This document shows positions 44,538 to 53,691 of a stretch of DNA of 55,120 nt, piece by piece. The notes below the pieces were generated by a model. That model saw only the letters and a program-made list of their open reading frames with translations, made no database searches and was not told where the DNA came from. Location: contig NZ_JAAAYE010000039.1 of assembly GCF_013282575.1 (NCBI RefSeq), positions 1 to 55,120 of the forward strand, given 5' to 3'. How positions within the stretch are numbered: the first letter of the stretch is position 1; each line of letters starts with the position of its first letter. This DNA comes from Paraburkholderia sp. NMBU_R16 (lineage in GTDB: Bacteria; Pseudomonadota; Gammaproteobacteria; Burkholderiales; Burkholderiaceae). The position numbers and the translations under genes were made by a program.

Positions 44538-45418
44538 GCGCGGGTCCTTCGGCGGAGCAACGACGATGGCAACATCGCGCAGCGCGCGAAGAGCTGACGT
44601 ACCGGCGGGACGGCGCACTCGAAGGCGCAGCGTTGGCGACGGCGCGTTATGGCGCGCATGAATTCGACCGGCACGTGCACGACGAACTCGTCATCGTCAT
44701 GACGGAGTTCGGTGGCGGCCAGTGCATCACGCGCGCCGGCAGCGACGTGTCCGGCCCAGGGACGGTCTGGGTCTTCGCGCCCGGCGAATATCATTGCGGC
44801 GAAGTCTGGGACGAAAAGGCCTGGCACTACCGCGCGATTTATCTCGACATGCAAGGGCTCGCCGCGCTCAGCGCGGTTTTCAACGACGAGTCACGCGACG
44901 ATCGCTTGCTGCACATTCCGCCCGGCCTCTATCGCGACGAGCAGCTTTGCTCGCTGCTCTTGAAAGCGCACACCAGTCTCGACGAGAACGCCGGCACGCC
45001 ATTGATGGAACGGCAGGCGCATTGGTGGGCCGCGATGGGCATGCTGTTCGGGCGATACGGTCAACCCAAGCCGAGCGAAAGCCATGGCGGACGCGAGCGT
45101 CACAGAATGGCGATGGTGAAGGACTACCTCGCCGAGCAATTCCAGCGCGACATTCCAATCGACGAGTTAGCCCGGCTGGTCGGCCTGAGCCGCTATCACC
45201 TGATGCGCGCGTTTTGCAAGGAGTACGGGTTGCCGCCGCACGCTTATGTCAATCAGTTGCGATTGATCGCGGCGAAGCAATGGCTCGCGGCCGGCCGCAG
45301 CGCGGCCGACGCGGCCGTGAGCGCGGGGTTTTACGATCAGAGCCACCTCAATCGCGTATTCAAGAAGGCTTACGGGATCACACCGGGCGCCTATGCGGCA
45401 CTGAGACCGGCGCTTTGA
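44429..45418 (+). CDS. AraC-family regulator with unresolved start
   Basis: The recognisable protein begins near 44590: a cupin-type sensor (HVHDELVIVMTEFGGGQ, FAPGEYHCGEVWDE, about 85-135 in this reading) and a C-terminal AraC domain (PIDELARLVGLSRYHLMRAFCKEYGLPPHAYVNQ and DAAVSAGFYDQSHLNRVFKKAYG). In this frame the only ATG is at 44429, which would give 329 residues overlapping the AlaX gene by 109 nt. An ATG at 44565 is in another frame. A TTG at 44633 is the other in-frame choice but would cut into the conserved part. A non-ATG start or a small frameshift near 44540-44590 is possible. Confidence 0.8.
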   Translation: MRRHASVQYRTIAPDSPHQDREQGAAKQARADRAHVSAGPSAEQRRWQHRAAREELTYRRDGALEGAALATARYGAHEFDRHVHDELVIVMTEFGGGQCITRAGSDVSGPGTVWVFAPGEYHCGEVWDEKAWHYRAIYLDMQGLAALSAVFNDESRDDRLLHIPPGLYRDEQLCSLLLKAHTSLDENAGTPLMERQAHWWAAMGMLFGRYGQPKPSESHGGRERHRMAMVKDYLAEQFQRDIPIDELARLVGLSRYHLMRAFCKEYGLPPHAYVNQLRLIAAKQWLAAGRSAADAAVSAGFYDQSHLNRVFKKAYGITPGAYAALRPAL

Positions 45419-45437
45419 GCGCGATTCAGATACGTTT

Positions 45438-46256
45438 TCAAACGGCTTCGAATACGGCGGTCATCACACCAAGCCGATCCTGCATCAGGTTCTTTCCCAG
45501 ATTGGTGGTGAACTCCAGAAAGTCCGGCCCCATCACCACGCCGAGATTCGGCGAAGGCGGTGCGCCCGACGCGCGCAATTGCGTGATCCAGGCCTTGGCG
45601 GCATCGCTATCGTCCCGCGACATGAGCGTGCGAAAGCCCGCCGATTCGATGGCTTCGCGTGTGGCATCCGCCGTCATCAGAAAGCTGGTGGCCGACGTTC
45701 TCGCCCATGGAACCGGGTAATGCGAATCGCCGTTTTTCAGTACGACATCGTAGGTTGCAAACTTGCCGCCCAGTTTCAGCACGCGCCGGATATTGTCGTA
45801 GAGCCGCGGCCGATCCGCGATATTCATCGCCACATGCTGCAGCAGCGCGACATCGAATTGGCCTCGATCGAACGGCAGATCGAGCGCGCTGCCCGTTTCG
45901 AACGATACCCGCGCGGTTTGTCCCGTGCGCTCGGTCAAGTAGCATGCCGCATCGACGAACGGTTCGCTGAGGTCGATACCGACCACGCTGCAGCCATGGG
46001 CTGCAGCCAGAAAGCGTGCGGGGCCGCCGATGCCCGAACCGATATCGAGAACACGCATGTCGGCGCGAATACCGATCAGCTCGCCAAGTTCGGCGGTCGC
46101 GGCAAGACCCCGCGAATGGAATTGATCGAGCGAAGCGAGCTGCTGAGGCGCGAGCAGCGCATCGTCGGGCCCCAGTGCCATGAGCGTGGCCGTCAGCCGC
46201 GCCCTCAGACCCGACGCGCGATAGTGGTCGCGCACATCATTGAGTACGTCAGTCAT
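45438..46256 (-). CDS. class I SAM-dependent methyltransferase
   Basis: A 272-residue methyltransferase with the SAM-binding motif I VLDIGSGIGGPARFLAA (about 69-85), acidic post-I residue in VVGIDLSEPF, and FDVALLQHVAMNIADR (motif IV region). It resembles the UbiE/COQ5-like and sarcosine/gamma-tocopherol methyltransferase group. A strong GAGGAG precedes the ATG. The substrate is unknown. It converges on the AraC-type gene. Confidence 0.82.
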   Translation of the reverse strand: MTDVLNDVRDHYRASGLRARLTATLMALGPDDALLAPQQLASLDQFHSRGLAATAELGELIGIRADMRVLDIGSGIGGPARFLAAAHGCSVVGIDLSEPFVDAACYLTERTGQTARVSFETGSALDLPFDRGQFDVALLQHVAMNIADRPRLYDNIRRVLKLGGKFATYDVVLKNGDSHYPVPWARTSATSFLMTADATREAIESAGFRTLMSRDDSDAAKAWITQLRASGAPPSPNLGVVMGPDFLEFTTNLGKNLMQDRLGVMTAVFEAV

Positions 46257-46371
46257 TGCGAGCTCCTCGTTGGATGGTGAGGTGTACCGTACGCTCGCAA
46301 TGCTGTTCGATAAAGCGCCTGAATCTATATAGATAGTGAAGCGTGACTACGCAATTGCCTCGCGCTTCGCT

Positions 46372-47388
46372 TCAGCCGTCGCGGAAGATAAAGCTGTAAG
46401 CGCTCAGCGCCGGCACGCCGCCCAGATGCGCATAAAGCACCTTCGAGCCAGGCTCGAATTCGCCGCGACGCACTTTATCGATCATGCCGTGCATCGATTT
46501 GCCTTCATAGACTGGGTCCGTCAGCACACCTTCGAACCGCGCGCACAGACGGATCGCCTCGAGCGTGCCCTCGTTCGGCAAGCCGTATTCCGGGCCGCCA
46601 TAACGCGTGTCGAGAATCACGTCCTTCTCCGTGATGTCGTGTCCCAGATCGACGAGTTCAGCCGTATGACGCGCGATGCGCGTGATTTGCGCGTGGGTCT
46701 TTTCGGGGGTGGCCGAGGCGTCGATACCGATGACACGGTCCGCGCGACCGTCCGCCGCGAAACCGACGACCATCCCCGCCTGGGTGCTGCCCGTCACCGA
46801 ACAGACGACGATGTAGTCGAACTTGAAGCCGAGCTCCGCTTCCTGCTGCCGCACTTCCTCGGCGAAGCCGACGAAACCGAGTCCGCCGAACGGATGCTCG
46901 GAGCAACCGGCCGGGATCGGATACGGCTTGCCGCCGGCCTTGCTCACGCTCTCGAGCGCCTCCTCCCAACTCGGACGGATACCGATGTCGAAACCATCGG
47001 GCACGAGTCGCACGTCGGCGCCCATGATGCGCGACATTTGGATGTTGCCTACGCGGTCATAGACAGCGTCCGAATAGTTCACCCAGTTTTCCTGCACGAG
47101 GACGCACTTCATGCCGAGATGCGCCGCAACGGCAGCCACCTGACGCGTCTGGTTCGACTGAATACCGCCTATCGATACGAGCGTGTCGCAACCTTGCTCG
47201 AGCGCGTCGGGGATCAGGTACTCGAGCTTGCGCGTCTTGTTGCCACCGAACGCCAGGCCGCTGTTGCAGTCTTCCCGTTTGGCAAAGAGCTCCACTTTGC
47301 CGCCCAGATGTTCGCTCAAGCGCGCGAGCGGTTGAATCGGCGTCGGGCCGAATGTCAGCGGGTAACGAGGGAAGCGCTTCAGATTCAT
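46372..47388 (-). CDS. acdS: 1-aminocyclopropane-1-carboxylate (ACC) deaminase
   Basis: A 338-residue PLP enzyme, exactly the usual AcdS length, from the ATG at 47388. The residues that separate true ACC deaminase from D-cysteine desulfhydrase are all present at standard numbers: Lys51 (GGNKTRK), Ser78 (GGIQSNQ), Tyr294-Glu295 (DPVYEGKS) and Leu322 (AHLGGVP). It splits ACC, the plant ethylene precursor, to 2-oxobutyrate and ammonia, a trait of plant-associated bacteria. It is divergent from acdR, with a palindrome between them. The frame upstream to 47511 is not supported. Confidence 0.96.
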   Translation of the reverse strand: MNLKRFPRYPLTFGPTPIQPLARLSEHLGGKVELFAKREDCNSGLAFGGNKTRKLEYLIPDALEQGCDTLVSIGGIQSNQTRQVAAVAAHLGMKCVLVQENWVNYSDAVYDRVGNIQMSRIMGADVRLVPDGFDIGIRPSWEEALESVSKAGGKPYPIPAGCSEHPFGGLGFVGFAEEVRQQEAELGFKFDYIVVCSVTGSTQAGMVVGFAADGRADRVIGIDASATPEKTHAQITRIARHTAELVDLGHDITEKDVILDTRYGGPEYGLPNEGTLEAIRLCARFEGVLTDPVYEGKSMHGMIDKVRRGEFEPGSKVLYAHLGGVPALSAYSFIFRDG

Positions 47389-47511
47389 CGAATGTCTCCG
47401 GAAAGGGTGCGACAAGGTATTCGTCGGAAGGTGACCGCCTGGCGGCGCATCGCATAGGGAAAATGATAGGGGGATGGCCGCGAAATGAGCTTGCGAAATA
47501 AATGGCGACAA

Positions 47512-47525
47512 CCTACTTTAGTAGG
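47512..47525. promoter_or_regulatory. palindrome in acdS-acdR intergenic region
   Basis: CCTACT (47512-47517), TT, AGTAGG (47520-47525) is a perfect 6-2-6 palindrome in the AT-rich divergent region, 124 bp from the acdS start and 52 bp from the acdR start. It is a natural candidate for AcdR or another regulator of ACC use. Confidence 0.45.
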
Positions 47526-47577
47526 CCGCTATTCGCTTCTCACGAACTTTAACTTCGTATAAATACTATTCGACGAA

Positions 47578-48078
47578 ATGAAATTAAGCCCGGAATCCAG
47601 CCCCGCGTTGGACACTCAGCCCGCATTGGATCGCATCGACCGCGCCATCCTCAAACAGCTTCAGCAAGACGCGTCGATCTCGAATGTGAGCCTCGCGGCG
47701 AAAGTCAAACTGAGCGCACCCGCTTGCCTGCGGCGCGTCGAACGTTTGAAGGAAATGGGCTTGATACGCGGAATCGTCGCACTGCTCGATCCGAAAGCGC
47801 TCGGCGTGGGGATGCTCGTCGTGATTGGCTTCGTGCTCGATCGCTCGACGCCCGAAGCATTCACCGCGTTCGAGAAAGCGGCACAGAAGGTATCGGGGTG
47901 CGTGGAATGCCACGTCGTGACGGGCGAATTCGATTACTTCATGCTCGTGCGTACGCGCGACAACGAGAGTTTCAATCGGCTGCACGCGGAGCAATTGCTG
48001 TATCTGCCGGGCGTGCGGCAGGTACGCAGCTTCATGGTGCTGAAGGAGATTCTGTCGACGCATGCGTTGCCGCTGTAA
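47578..48078 (+). CDS. acdR: AsnC/Lrp-family regulator of ACC deaminase
   Basis: A 166-residue Lrp-type protein: helix-turn-helix at about 18-65 (LDRIDRAILKQLQQDASISNVSLAAKVKLSAPACLRRVERL) and RAM domain at about 80-160 (GCVECHVVTGEFDYFMLVRT). Placement head-to-head with acdS is the standard acdR-acdS arrangement, in which AcdR activates acdS when ACC is present. It converges on the AceE-type gene that follows. Confidence 0.92.
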   Translation: MKLSPESSPALDTQPALDRIDRAILKQLQQDASISNVSLAAKVKLSAPACLRRVERLKEMGLIRGIVALLDPKALGVGMLVVIGFVLDRSTPEAFTAFEKAAQKVSGCVECHVVTGEFDYFMLVRTRDNESFNRLHAEQLLYLPGVRQVRSFMVLKEILSTHALPL

Positions 48079-48153
48079 CGCATGCGTCGGACCATCGATT
48101 TGAACGAGCCGCGCTCGCTAGCGGTTGCGCGGCGGCCGGGGGCGCTCAGGCAC

Positions 48154-50883
48154 TCAGCGTTGCCATGGTGCGAGGCTCGTCGCCGAGGCTTTGCCATAAC
48201 GCTCGCGCGCCGCATGTACAACGCTGGGATCGAGTTCGCCCTCGTCCGCCAGGGCCTTCAATGCGGCAACCACAATGCTGCCCCGGTCGACTTCGAAAAA
48301 CGCACGAAGCTCTTGCCTTGTATCGCTGCGGCCAAAGCCATCGGTGCCCAGGGTGACGTATCGGCGCGGCACGTACGCGCGGATCAATTCGGGTACCGCG
48401 CGAACATAATCGGTCGCGGCAATCACCGGCCCGCGCGATCCCTGAAGCGCGGCCGTCACGTATGGCACGGCGGGCGCATCGCCAAGCCTTTCGCGCCGCT
48501 CTGCGGCGATTCCATCGCGGTGCAACTCGACGAAGCTCGTCACACTCCAGACGCCCGCATCGATATCCCACTCTTCTTTCAACATCCGTTGCGCCGCGAT
48601 GGCTTCGCAGAGGATCGCCCCCGACCCGAGCAGTTGCACGCGTGCCGTTTGCTGCAACACGGGCGAGAGCGGATAGAGGCCTCTGAGAATGCCGTCGTGC
48701 AGTGCCTGCGGATCGCCCTCAGGTAATGACGGTTGCGCGTAGTTCTCGTTCGTCACCGTGACGTAATAGAACACGTCGTGCTGCTGCTCGACCATCTCGC
48801 GCATTCCCGCGTCGACGATCGTGGCCACTTCATAAGCGAAGGCCGGATCGTAGGCACGGCAGTTCGGAATCGTCGATGCCGCGAGGTGACTCGTGCCGTC
48901 CTGATGCTGTAGGCCTTCGCCGCCCAGCGTCGTACGGCCTGATGTCGCGCCGATCAGAAAGCCGCGGGCGCGCTGATCGGCCGCCGCCCATATCAGGTCC
49001 CCGATGCGCTGAAAACCGAACATCGAGTAGTAGATGTAAAACGGCAGCATCGGCAGGTCGTGCACGCTGTAGGCCGTCGCCGCGGCGATCCATGACGAGA
49101 TGGCGCCCGCTTCCGAAATCCCTTCTTCCAGAATCTGTCCGCGCGTGTCTTCCCGGTAGTACAGCATCGAACCGAGATCCTCCGGCTCGTAGCGCTGCCC
49201 GAGCGGCGAGTAGATCCCCACCTGCCGGAACATGTTGGCCATACCGAACGTACGCGCTTCGTCAGCGACGATCGGCACCACGCGCGAACCGATTTCGCCG
49301 TCCTTCAGCAACGCGGTCAGCATGCGTACGAGCGCCATCGTCGTCGACATCTCGCGGCCGCCCGCCTCGAGCGCGAATGCTCCCCAGGTCGGCATCGAAG
49401 GGACGGTCAGCCTCTTCGATGCCGCTTTCCGCCTTCTGGGCAGAAAGCCTCCAAGGGCAGCCCGGCGCGCATGCAGGTATTGCATTTCCGGGCTGTCTTC
49501 CGCTGGCTTGTAAAAGGTCAGCCGCTCGACGTCCTCGTCCGACAGCGGCAATTGAAAGCGATCGCGAAACGTCTTCAGATCGTCGACGTCGAGCTTCTTT
49601 TGTTGATGCGTCGTCATGCGGCCCTGCCCCGCCGTGCCCATCCCGAAGCCCTTCATCGTCTTGGCGAGGATCACGGTCGGCTGGCCGCGGTGCGCAAGCG
49701 CGCGCGCATAGGCCGCGTGCAGCTTGCGCGCGTCGTGACCGCCGCGCCGCAGGCGGTCGATCTCGGCATCGGAGAGCTCAGCGGCAAGCGCGGCAAGCGC
49801 CGGATTCCCACTGAAAAAACGCGCGCGGTTGTACGCGCCGTCGTTGGCGGAGAACGTCTGGAACTGCCCGTCGACGGTTTCGGCGAATGCCCGGGCCAGC
49901 GCGCCGGCATGGTCGCGCGCGAAGAGCGGATCCCAATCCGAGCCCCACAGCACTTTGATGACGTTCCAGCCCGCGCCGGCAAAGAGCGCCTCGAGCTCGT
50001 CGATGATGCGGCCGTTGCCGCGCACCGGGCCGTCGAGCCGCTGAAGGTTGCAGTTGATGACGAACACGAGGTTGTCGAGCCCCTCGCGCGCGGCCAGTGA
50101 AAGCGCACCGATCGACTCGGGCTCGTCCATCTCGCCATCGCCGAAGAAGCCCCAGACCGTGCGGCCTTCCGTGCGCGCGAGCCCGCGGTTGTGCAGGTAG
50201 CGCATGAAGCGCGCCTGGTAGATCGAGTTGATCGGCCCGATGCCCATCGAGCCCGTCGGAAACTGCCAGAAGTCGGGCATCAGCCACGGATGCGGATACG
50301 AGCAGAGCCCGGGGCCCGCGATTTCCCGGCGATAGTGCCGCAGGTGGTCCTCGCTCAGGAAGCCCTCGAGATAGGCACGTGCATAGACACCCGGTGACGA
50401 ATGCGGCTGAAAGTAGACGAGGTCTCCACCCGAGCCCACGCCGCCCTCGCTGCCTTGCGGCTGCGCCGCGCGGAAGAAGTGATTGAAACCGACTTCGAAC
50501 AGATCCGACGCCGACGCATAGCTGGCGATGTGTCCTCCCAGTTCGCCATAGGCGCGATTCGCGCGCACGACCATCGCCAATGCGTTCCAGCGCAGCGCGG
50601 CCGAGAGCCGGGCTTCGATGTCGAGATCGCCCGGATAAGGAGGCTGCTCGGCAACCGGGATCGTATTCACGTAGGGCGTGACGCGTGACGGTGCCCGTGT
50701 GAGGCCCTTCTTGGATGCGTGGTCGGTCAGACGGTCGAGCAGATATTGCGCGCGATCCTTGCCCACGTGAGCGACGATGGCGTCGAGTGCTTCGAGCCAT
50801 TCGGCCGTTTCCTGGGGATCGTCGTCCAGCGGCGTAGCACTGGCCCGCCTCGTTTCCTCGATACCGCTCGATAAGTCCGTCAT
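48154..50883 (-). CDS. AceE-type 2-oxoacid dehydrogenase E1 (MdeB-like candidate)
   Basis: A 909-residue homodimeric E1 from the ATG at 50883. The thiamine-diphosphate motif is GDGEMDEPESIGAL with INCNLQRLDGPVRGNG; YFQPHSSPGVYARAYLEGFL and DEARTFGMANMFRQVGIYS are typical of AceE. The usual aceF/lpdA genes are absent, and it is controlled from an adjacent divergent AsnC-type gene, unlike a housekeeping pyruvate dehydrogenase. This matches mdeB-mdeR of Pseudomonas putida, where MdeB is a 2-oxobutyrate dehydrogenase E1. The neighbouring AcdS produces 2-oxobutyrate, which supports that substrate. Pyruvate remains possible. Confidence 0.85.
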   Translation of the reverse strand: MTDLSSGIEETRRASATPLDDDPQETAEWLEALDAIVAHVGKDRAQYLLDRLTDHASKKGLTRAPSRVTPYVNTIPVAEQPPYPGDLDIEARLSAALRWNALAMVVRANRAYGELGGHIASYASASDLFEVGFNHFFRAAQPQGSEGGVGSGGDLVYFQPHSSPGVYARAYLEGFLSEDHLRHYRREIAGPGLCSYPHPWLMPDFWQFPTGSMGIGPINSIYQARFMRYLHNRGLARTEGRTVWGFFGDGEMDEPESIGALSLAAREGLDNLVFVINCNLQRLDGPVRGNGRIIDELEALFAGAGWNVIKVLWGSDWDPLFARDHAGALARAFAETVDGQFQTFSANDGAYNRARFFSGNPALAALAAELSDAEIDRLRRGGHDARKLHAAYARALAHRGQPTVILAKTMKGFGMGTAGQGRMTTHQQKKLDVDDLKTFRDRFQLPLSDEDVERLTFYKPAEDSPEMQYLHARRAALGGFLPRRRKAASKRLTVPSMPTWGAFALEAGGREMSTTMALVRMLTALLKDGEIGSRVVPIVADEARTFGMANMFRQVGIYSPLGQRYEPEDLGSMLYYREDTRGQILEEGISEAGAISSWIAAATAYSVHDLPMLPFYIYYSMFGFQRIGDLIWAAADQRARGFLIGATSGRTTLGGEGLQHQDGTSHLAASTIPNCRAYDPAFAYEVATIVDAGMREMVEQQHDVFYYVTVTNENYAQPSLPEGDPQALHDGILRGLYPLSPVLQQTARVQLLGSGAILCEAIAAQRMLKEEWDIDAGVWSVTSFVELHRDGIAAERRERLGDAPAVPYVTAALQGSRGPVIAATDYVRAVPELIRAYVPRRYVTLGTDGFGRSDTRQELRAFFEVDRGSIVVAALKALADEGELDPSVVHAARERYGKASATSLAPWQR

Positions 50884-51042
50884 AGCAGGTCTGCCTCCGG
50901 CGCGCCGGCAAGGAAGGGCGCGCATCGATGGGGAATCATCGTACCCGGCATCGCGCAGAATTTGCGTTTGTTCTAACTGTGATTTGCCCTTCAGATAGTG
51001 TAAATATTCTGTCTTATCGTTCGATTCCGGAATGTTTCGACT

Positions 51043-51546
51043 ATGACCACGAATACGAGGCGTCTCGACCGCATCGACATCGGCATCCTCAACCAGCTTC
51101 AACAGAACGCGCGGATTACGAATGCGGAGTTGGCGCGCTCGGTCAATCTGTCGCCCACGCCGTGTTTCAACCGCGTGCGCGCGCTCGAAAAGCTCGGGCT
51201 ATTCAAGCAACAGGTGACGCTGCTCGATCCGGAGCCGCTTGGCCTGAGCATCAACGTGTTCATTCAGGTCAGCCTCGAAAAGCAGGTCGAACATGCACTG
51301 CGGCGGTTCGAGCAGGCGATCTCCGAGCAGCCCGAGGTCATGGAGTGCTATCTGATGTCGGGGGACGCCGACTATCTATTGCGCGTGGTGATGCCCGATA
51401 TGCGCGCGTTGGAGCGCTTCATCATCGAGCGGTTGACGACCATTCCCGGTGTGTCGAACATCCGGTCGAGCTTTGCGCTCAAGCAGGTGCGCTATAAAAC
51501 GGCGCTGCCGTTGCCGGCGGCGGGGCTGACGCTGGTCGAGCCGTGA
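51043..51546 (+). CDS. AsnC/Lrp-family regulator, divergent from AceE-type E1
   Basis: A 167-residue Lrp-type protein: helix-turn-helix at about 7-55 ([41 protein letters not shown]) and RAM domain at about 70-150 ([21 protein letters not shown]). It lies head-to-head with the E1 gene over about 160 bp, with AT-rich sequence (TAAATATTCTG near 51000) suited to promoters. By analogy with MdeR it would activate the E1 gene in response to a ketoacid or amino acid. Confidence 0.9.
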   Translation: MTTNTRRLDRIDIGILNQLQQNARITNAELARSVNLSPTPCFNRVRALEKLGLFKQQVTLLDPEPLGLSINVFIQVSLEKQVEHALRRFEQAISEQPEVMECYLMSGDADYLLRVVMPDMRALERFIIERLTTIPGVSNIRSSFALKQVRYKTALPLPAAGLTLVEP

Positions 51547-51592
51547 ACGCGGCAGATGGCGGAGCGCTCGACCGAACAACGTCGCCGGCTTG

Positions 51593-52291
51593 CTACGGCT
51601 GCTCGATCGCCCAATTCACGGCGGCCTCGGCGTGCAGTGCGGTCGTATCGAATACGGGCAACGACGAGTCATCTGGCTTGATCAATAGCGTGATTTCGGT
51701 GCAGCCGAGAATCACGGCTTGCGCGCCATCGGCCGCCAGTTCCGCGATGATTTCCTGATAGCGCTTGCGCGACGCGTCATTGATTTCGCCGTGGCAGAGT
51801 TCGTCGTAGATGATTCGATGCACGTCGGCGCGGCTTGTGTCGGTCGGTACCACGGCTTCTATGCCGTACCGATCGCGTAGACGGCCGATGTAGAAGCTCT
51901 GCTCCATCGTGTATCGCGTGGCGAGGAGCCCGACACGTCGAACACCCGCCGCTTGTAACGCGCGGGCTGTCGGATCGACGATGTGCAGGAACGGGATAGC
52001 AAGCGCTTGCTCGACGGAGGCATAACCGCGGTGCATCGTGTTCGTCGCAAGCAGAACGAGGTCCGCGCCGCCGCGTTGCAGTTGTCGGGCGGCCTCGGCC
52101 ATCAGGTTGCCCATTCGGTCCCATTCGCCCGCACGTTGCAGCGCTTCGATTTCGGCGAAATCGACCGTCATCATCAGACTGCGCGCGTTGTGATGTCCGC
52201 CCAGTTTCGCTTTGGCGTAGCGGTTCAACAGTCGGTAGTACTCGGCTGAGGACTCCCAACTCATGCCGCCGATGACGCCGATGGTTTTCAT
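51593..52291 (-). CDS. aspartate/glutamate racemase, Thr/Cys (YgeA) type
   Basis: A 232-residue Asp/Glu racemase from the ATG at 52291 (MKTIGVIGGMSWESS). Most family members use two cysteines. Here the first is Thr83 (LLATNTMH) and the second Cys197 (ILGCTEI), the same residues and numbers as reported for E. coli YgeA, an L-Asp/L-Glu-specific racemase. The asymmetric pair suggests L-to-D specificity. It converges on the AsnC-type gene. The D-amino acid product could serve cell-wall or signalling needs; there is no direct evidence. Confidence 0.88.
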   Translation of the reverse strand: MKTIGVIGGMSWESSAEYYRLLNRYAKAKLGGHHNARSLMMTVDFAEIEALQRAGEWDRMGNLMAEAARQLQRGGADLVLLATNTMHRGYASVEQALAIPFLHIVDPTARALQAAGVRRVGLLATRYTMEQSFYIGRLRDRYGIEAVVPTDTSRADVHRIIYDELCHGEINDASRKRYQEIIAELAADGAQAVILGCTEITLLIKPDDSSLPVFDTTALHAEAAVNWAIEQP

Positions 52292-52458
52292 GGTGGCTCC
52301 CGATTTCCCATGCGCGTTATGACCGGCGCGCCACGGGCCTCCGGCCGCCGGTCCAGCAAGCAGCATGGTTTCCCATAAGCGCTGGCAACGCCCGAGACGA
52401 TTCGTGGGCTTCCGGGCGGTACAGTCCTGGCGGGTGCGACCGTTGTTGTCGCGCTCAT

Positions 52459-53661
52459 CTAGCCAAAGCTCACGTGATAGACAGGCGGCAGGTGTGCGGA
52501 GACTTCATGCCAGGTCTCGCCCGCGTCGTCCGAAGTCCATAGTCCGCCCGTCGTCGAACCCATCGCGAGCCTCGTGCCCCGGGTGTCGATCGCCAGGCCG
52601 TGCCGATAGACCAGATCGTAAGCGGGCGCGGGTGGCAGGCCTTCGGAGAAGCGCTCGAACGTGCGGCCTCCGTCGCGTGTGCGCGTGACGACGAAGGCGC
52701 CATCGACAGGAATACGGCAGGCATCCTTCACTGCCGGGACAAACCAGGCCGTATCGGGGTCTTGCGGGTGCACGACCACGGCGAAACCGAAGCTCGACGG
52801 TTGGGCCTCGATGCGCGTCCAGCGCTCGCCGCCATCGGTCGAGCGAAAGATTCCGCAGTGATGCTGCGTCCAGAGCACATCCGGTGCGGCGTTGCACTGA
52901 ACGACGCGGTGCGGGTCTTGAACATTCGGTTCGCCGCGCCGCTCGGGCGGCATATAGTCGGCCTCCATGCCCTGCGCCGTCACACGCCACGTCTCACCGC
53001 CGTCGGTCGTTTGCCAGACGCCTCCCGAAGAAACGCCCACCGTCACATGGCGGCTGTCGCGCGGATCGATCAGCACCGAATGGATACCCGCGTGGTCATA
53101 ACCGCCCCCCATCCACTCGCGACGTTCCGGGCGGTCCCACAGCGCATGGTTCAATGTCCAGCTTTCGCCGCCATCGTCCGAGCGAAAGAGCCCGCCCGGG
53201 ATTGTGCCGGCCCAGAGCGTGCCGGGCTCGTCGGGGCTACCCGGCTCCAGTGTCCAGATTTGTTCGAGCGACCAAAGGGGCTCCGGGACAGGCGGCACCG
53301 CTTCGCTGATCGCGGACGCGGCAGCACTACCCGCCTCGGCAAGCGCATCGTTCGGACCCGCCATTTGCGCGGCTTGCGCCGATGCGGATGCCTCGGCGCC
53401 TTCCGGCTGCGGCGGATAAACCGGGGTGTTGCAGGGCTGCCATTCGCGCTCGCCGGCGGGCAGACGATGCAGTTTCACGCCGAAATGGCCGAGGTTGAGC
53501 GCCGCGTAAAGCGTGCCGTCGCGCGGATCGGCCAGCGCCGCGCTTACCGGTTCGCCCACGAAATGATGCTCGGCTTGCTTCCATCGGCCGGGGCGGGCGC
53601 CGTCCGTTTCGAAAACGAACAGCCCTTTGCGGGTCCCGACGATCAAGCGATCTCGATTCAC
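52459..53661 (-). CDS. BNR/Asp-box beta-propeller protein (sialidase-like fold)
   Basis: A 400-residue protein with no signal peptide and at least five Asp-box motifs: SDDGGESWT, TTDGGETWR, STDGGERWT, TRDGGRTFE and SDDAGETWH. Together with RLIVGTRKGLFVF at the N-terminus this predicts a six- or seven-bladed propeller. The arginine triad of true sialidases is not evident, so an enzymatic role should not be assumed. An Ala/Ser/Pro-rich linker (about 85-125) interrupts the second blade. It lies 30 nt after a MoaD-like gene and is probably co-transcribed. Confidence 0.8.
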   Translation of the reverse strand: MNRDRLIVGTRKGLFVFETDGARPGRWKQAEHHFVGEPVSAALADPRDGTLYAALNLGHFGVKLHRLPAGEREWQPCNTPVYPPQPEGAEASASAQAAQMAGPNDALAEAGSAAASAISEAVPPVPEPLWSLEQIWTLEPGSPDEPGTLWAGTIPGGLFRSDDGGESWTLNHALWDRPERREWMGGGYDHAGIHSVLIDPRDSRHVTVGVSSGGVWQTTDGGETWRVTAQGMEADYMPPERRGEPNVQDPHRVVQCNAAPDVLWTQHHCGIFRSTDGGERWTRIEAQPSSFGFAVVVHPQDPDTAWFVPAVKDACRIPVDGAFVVTRTRDGGRTFERFSEGLPPAPAYDLVYRHGLAIDTRGTRLAMGSTTGGLWTSDDAGETWHEVSAHLPPVYHVSFG

Positions 53662-53691
53662 GATGTCTGTCTCCGTTGTTATCCGCCTGCC

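Noticed and set aside
48154-50883. Housekeeping pyruvate dehydrogenase E1 (aceE) as the firm name.
   Set aside because: There is no aceF or lpdA beside it and it has its own Lrp-type regulator; the family fits, but the substrate is better left open.
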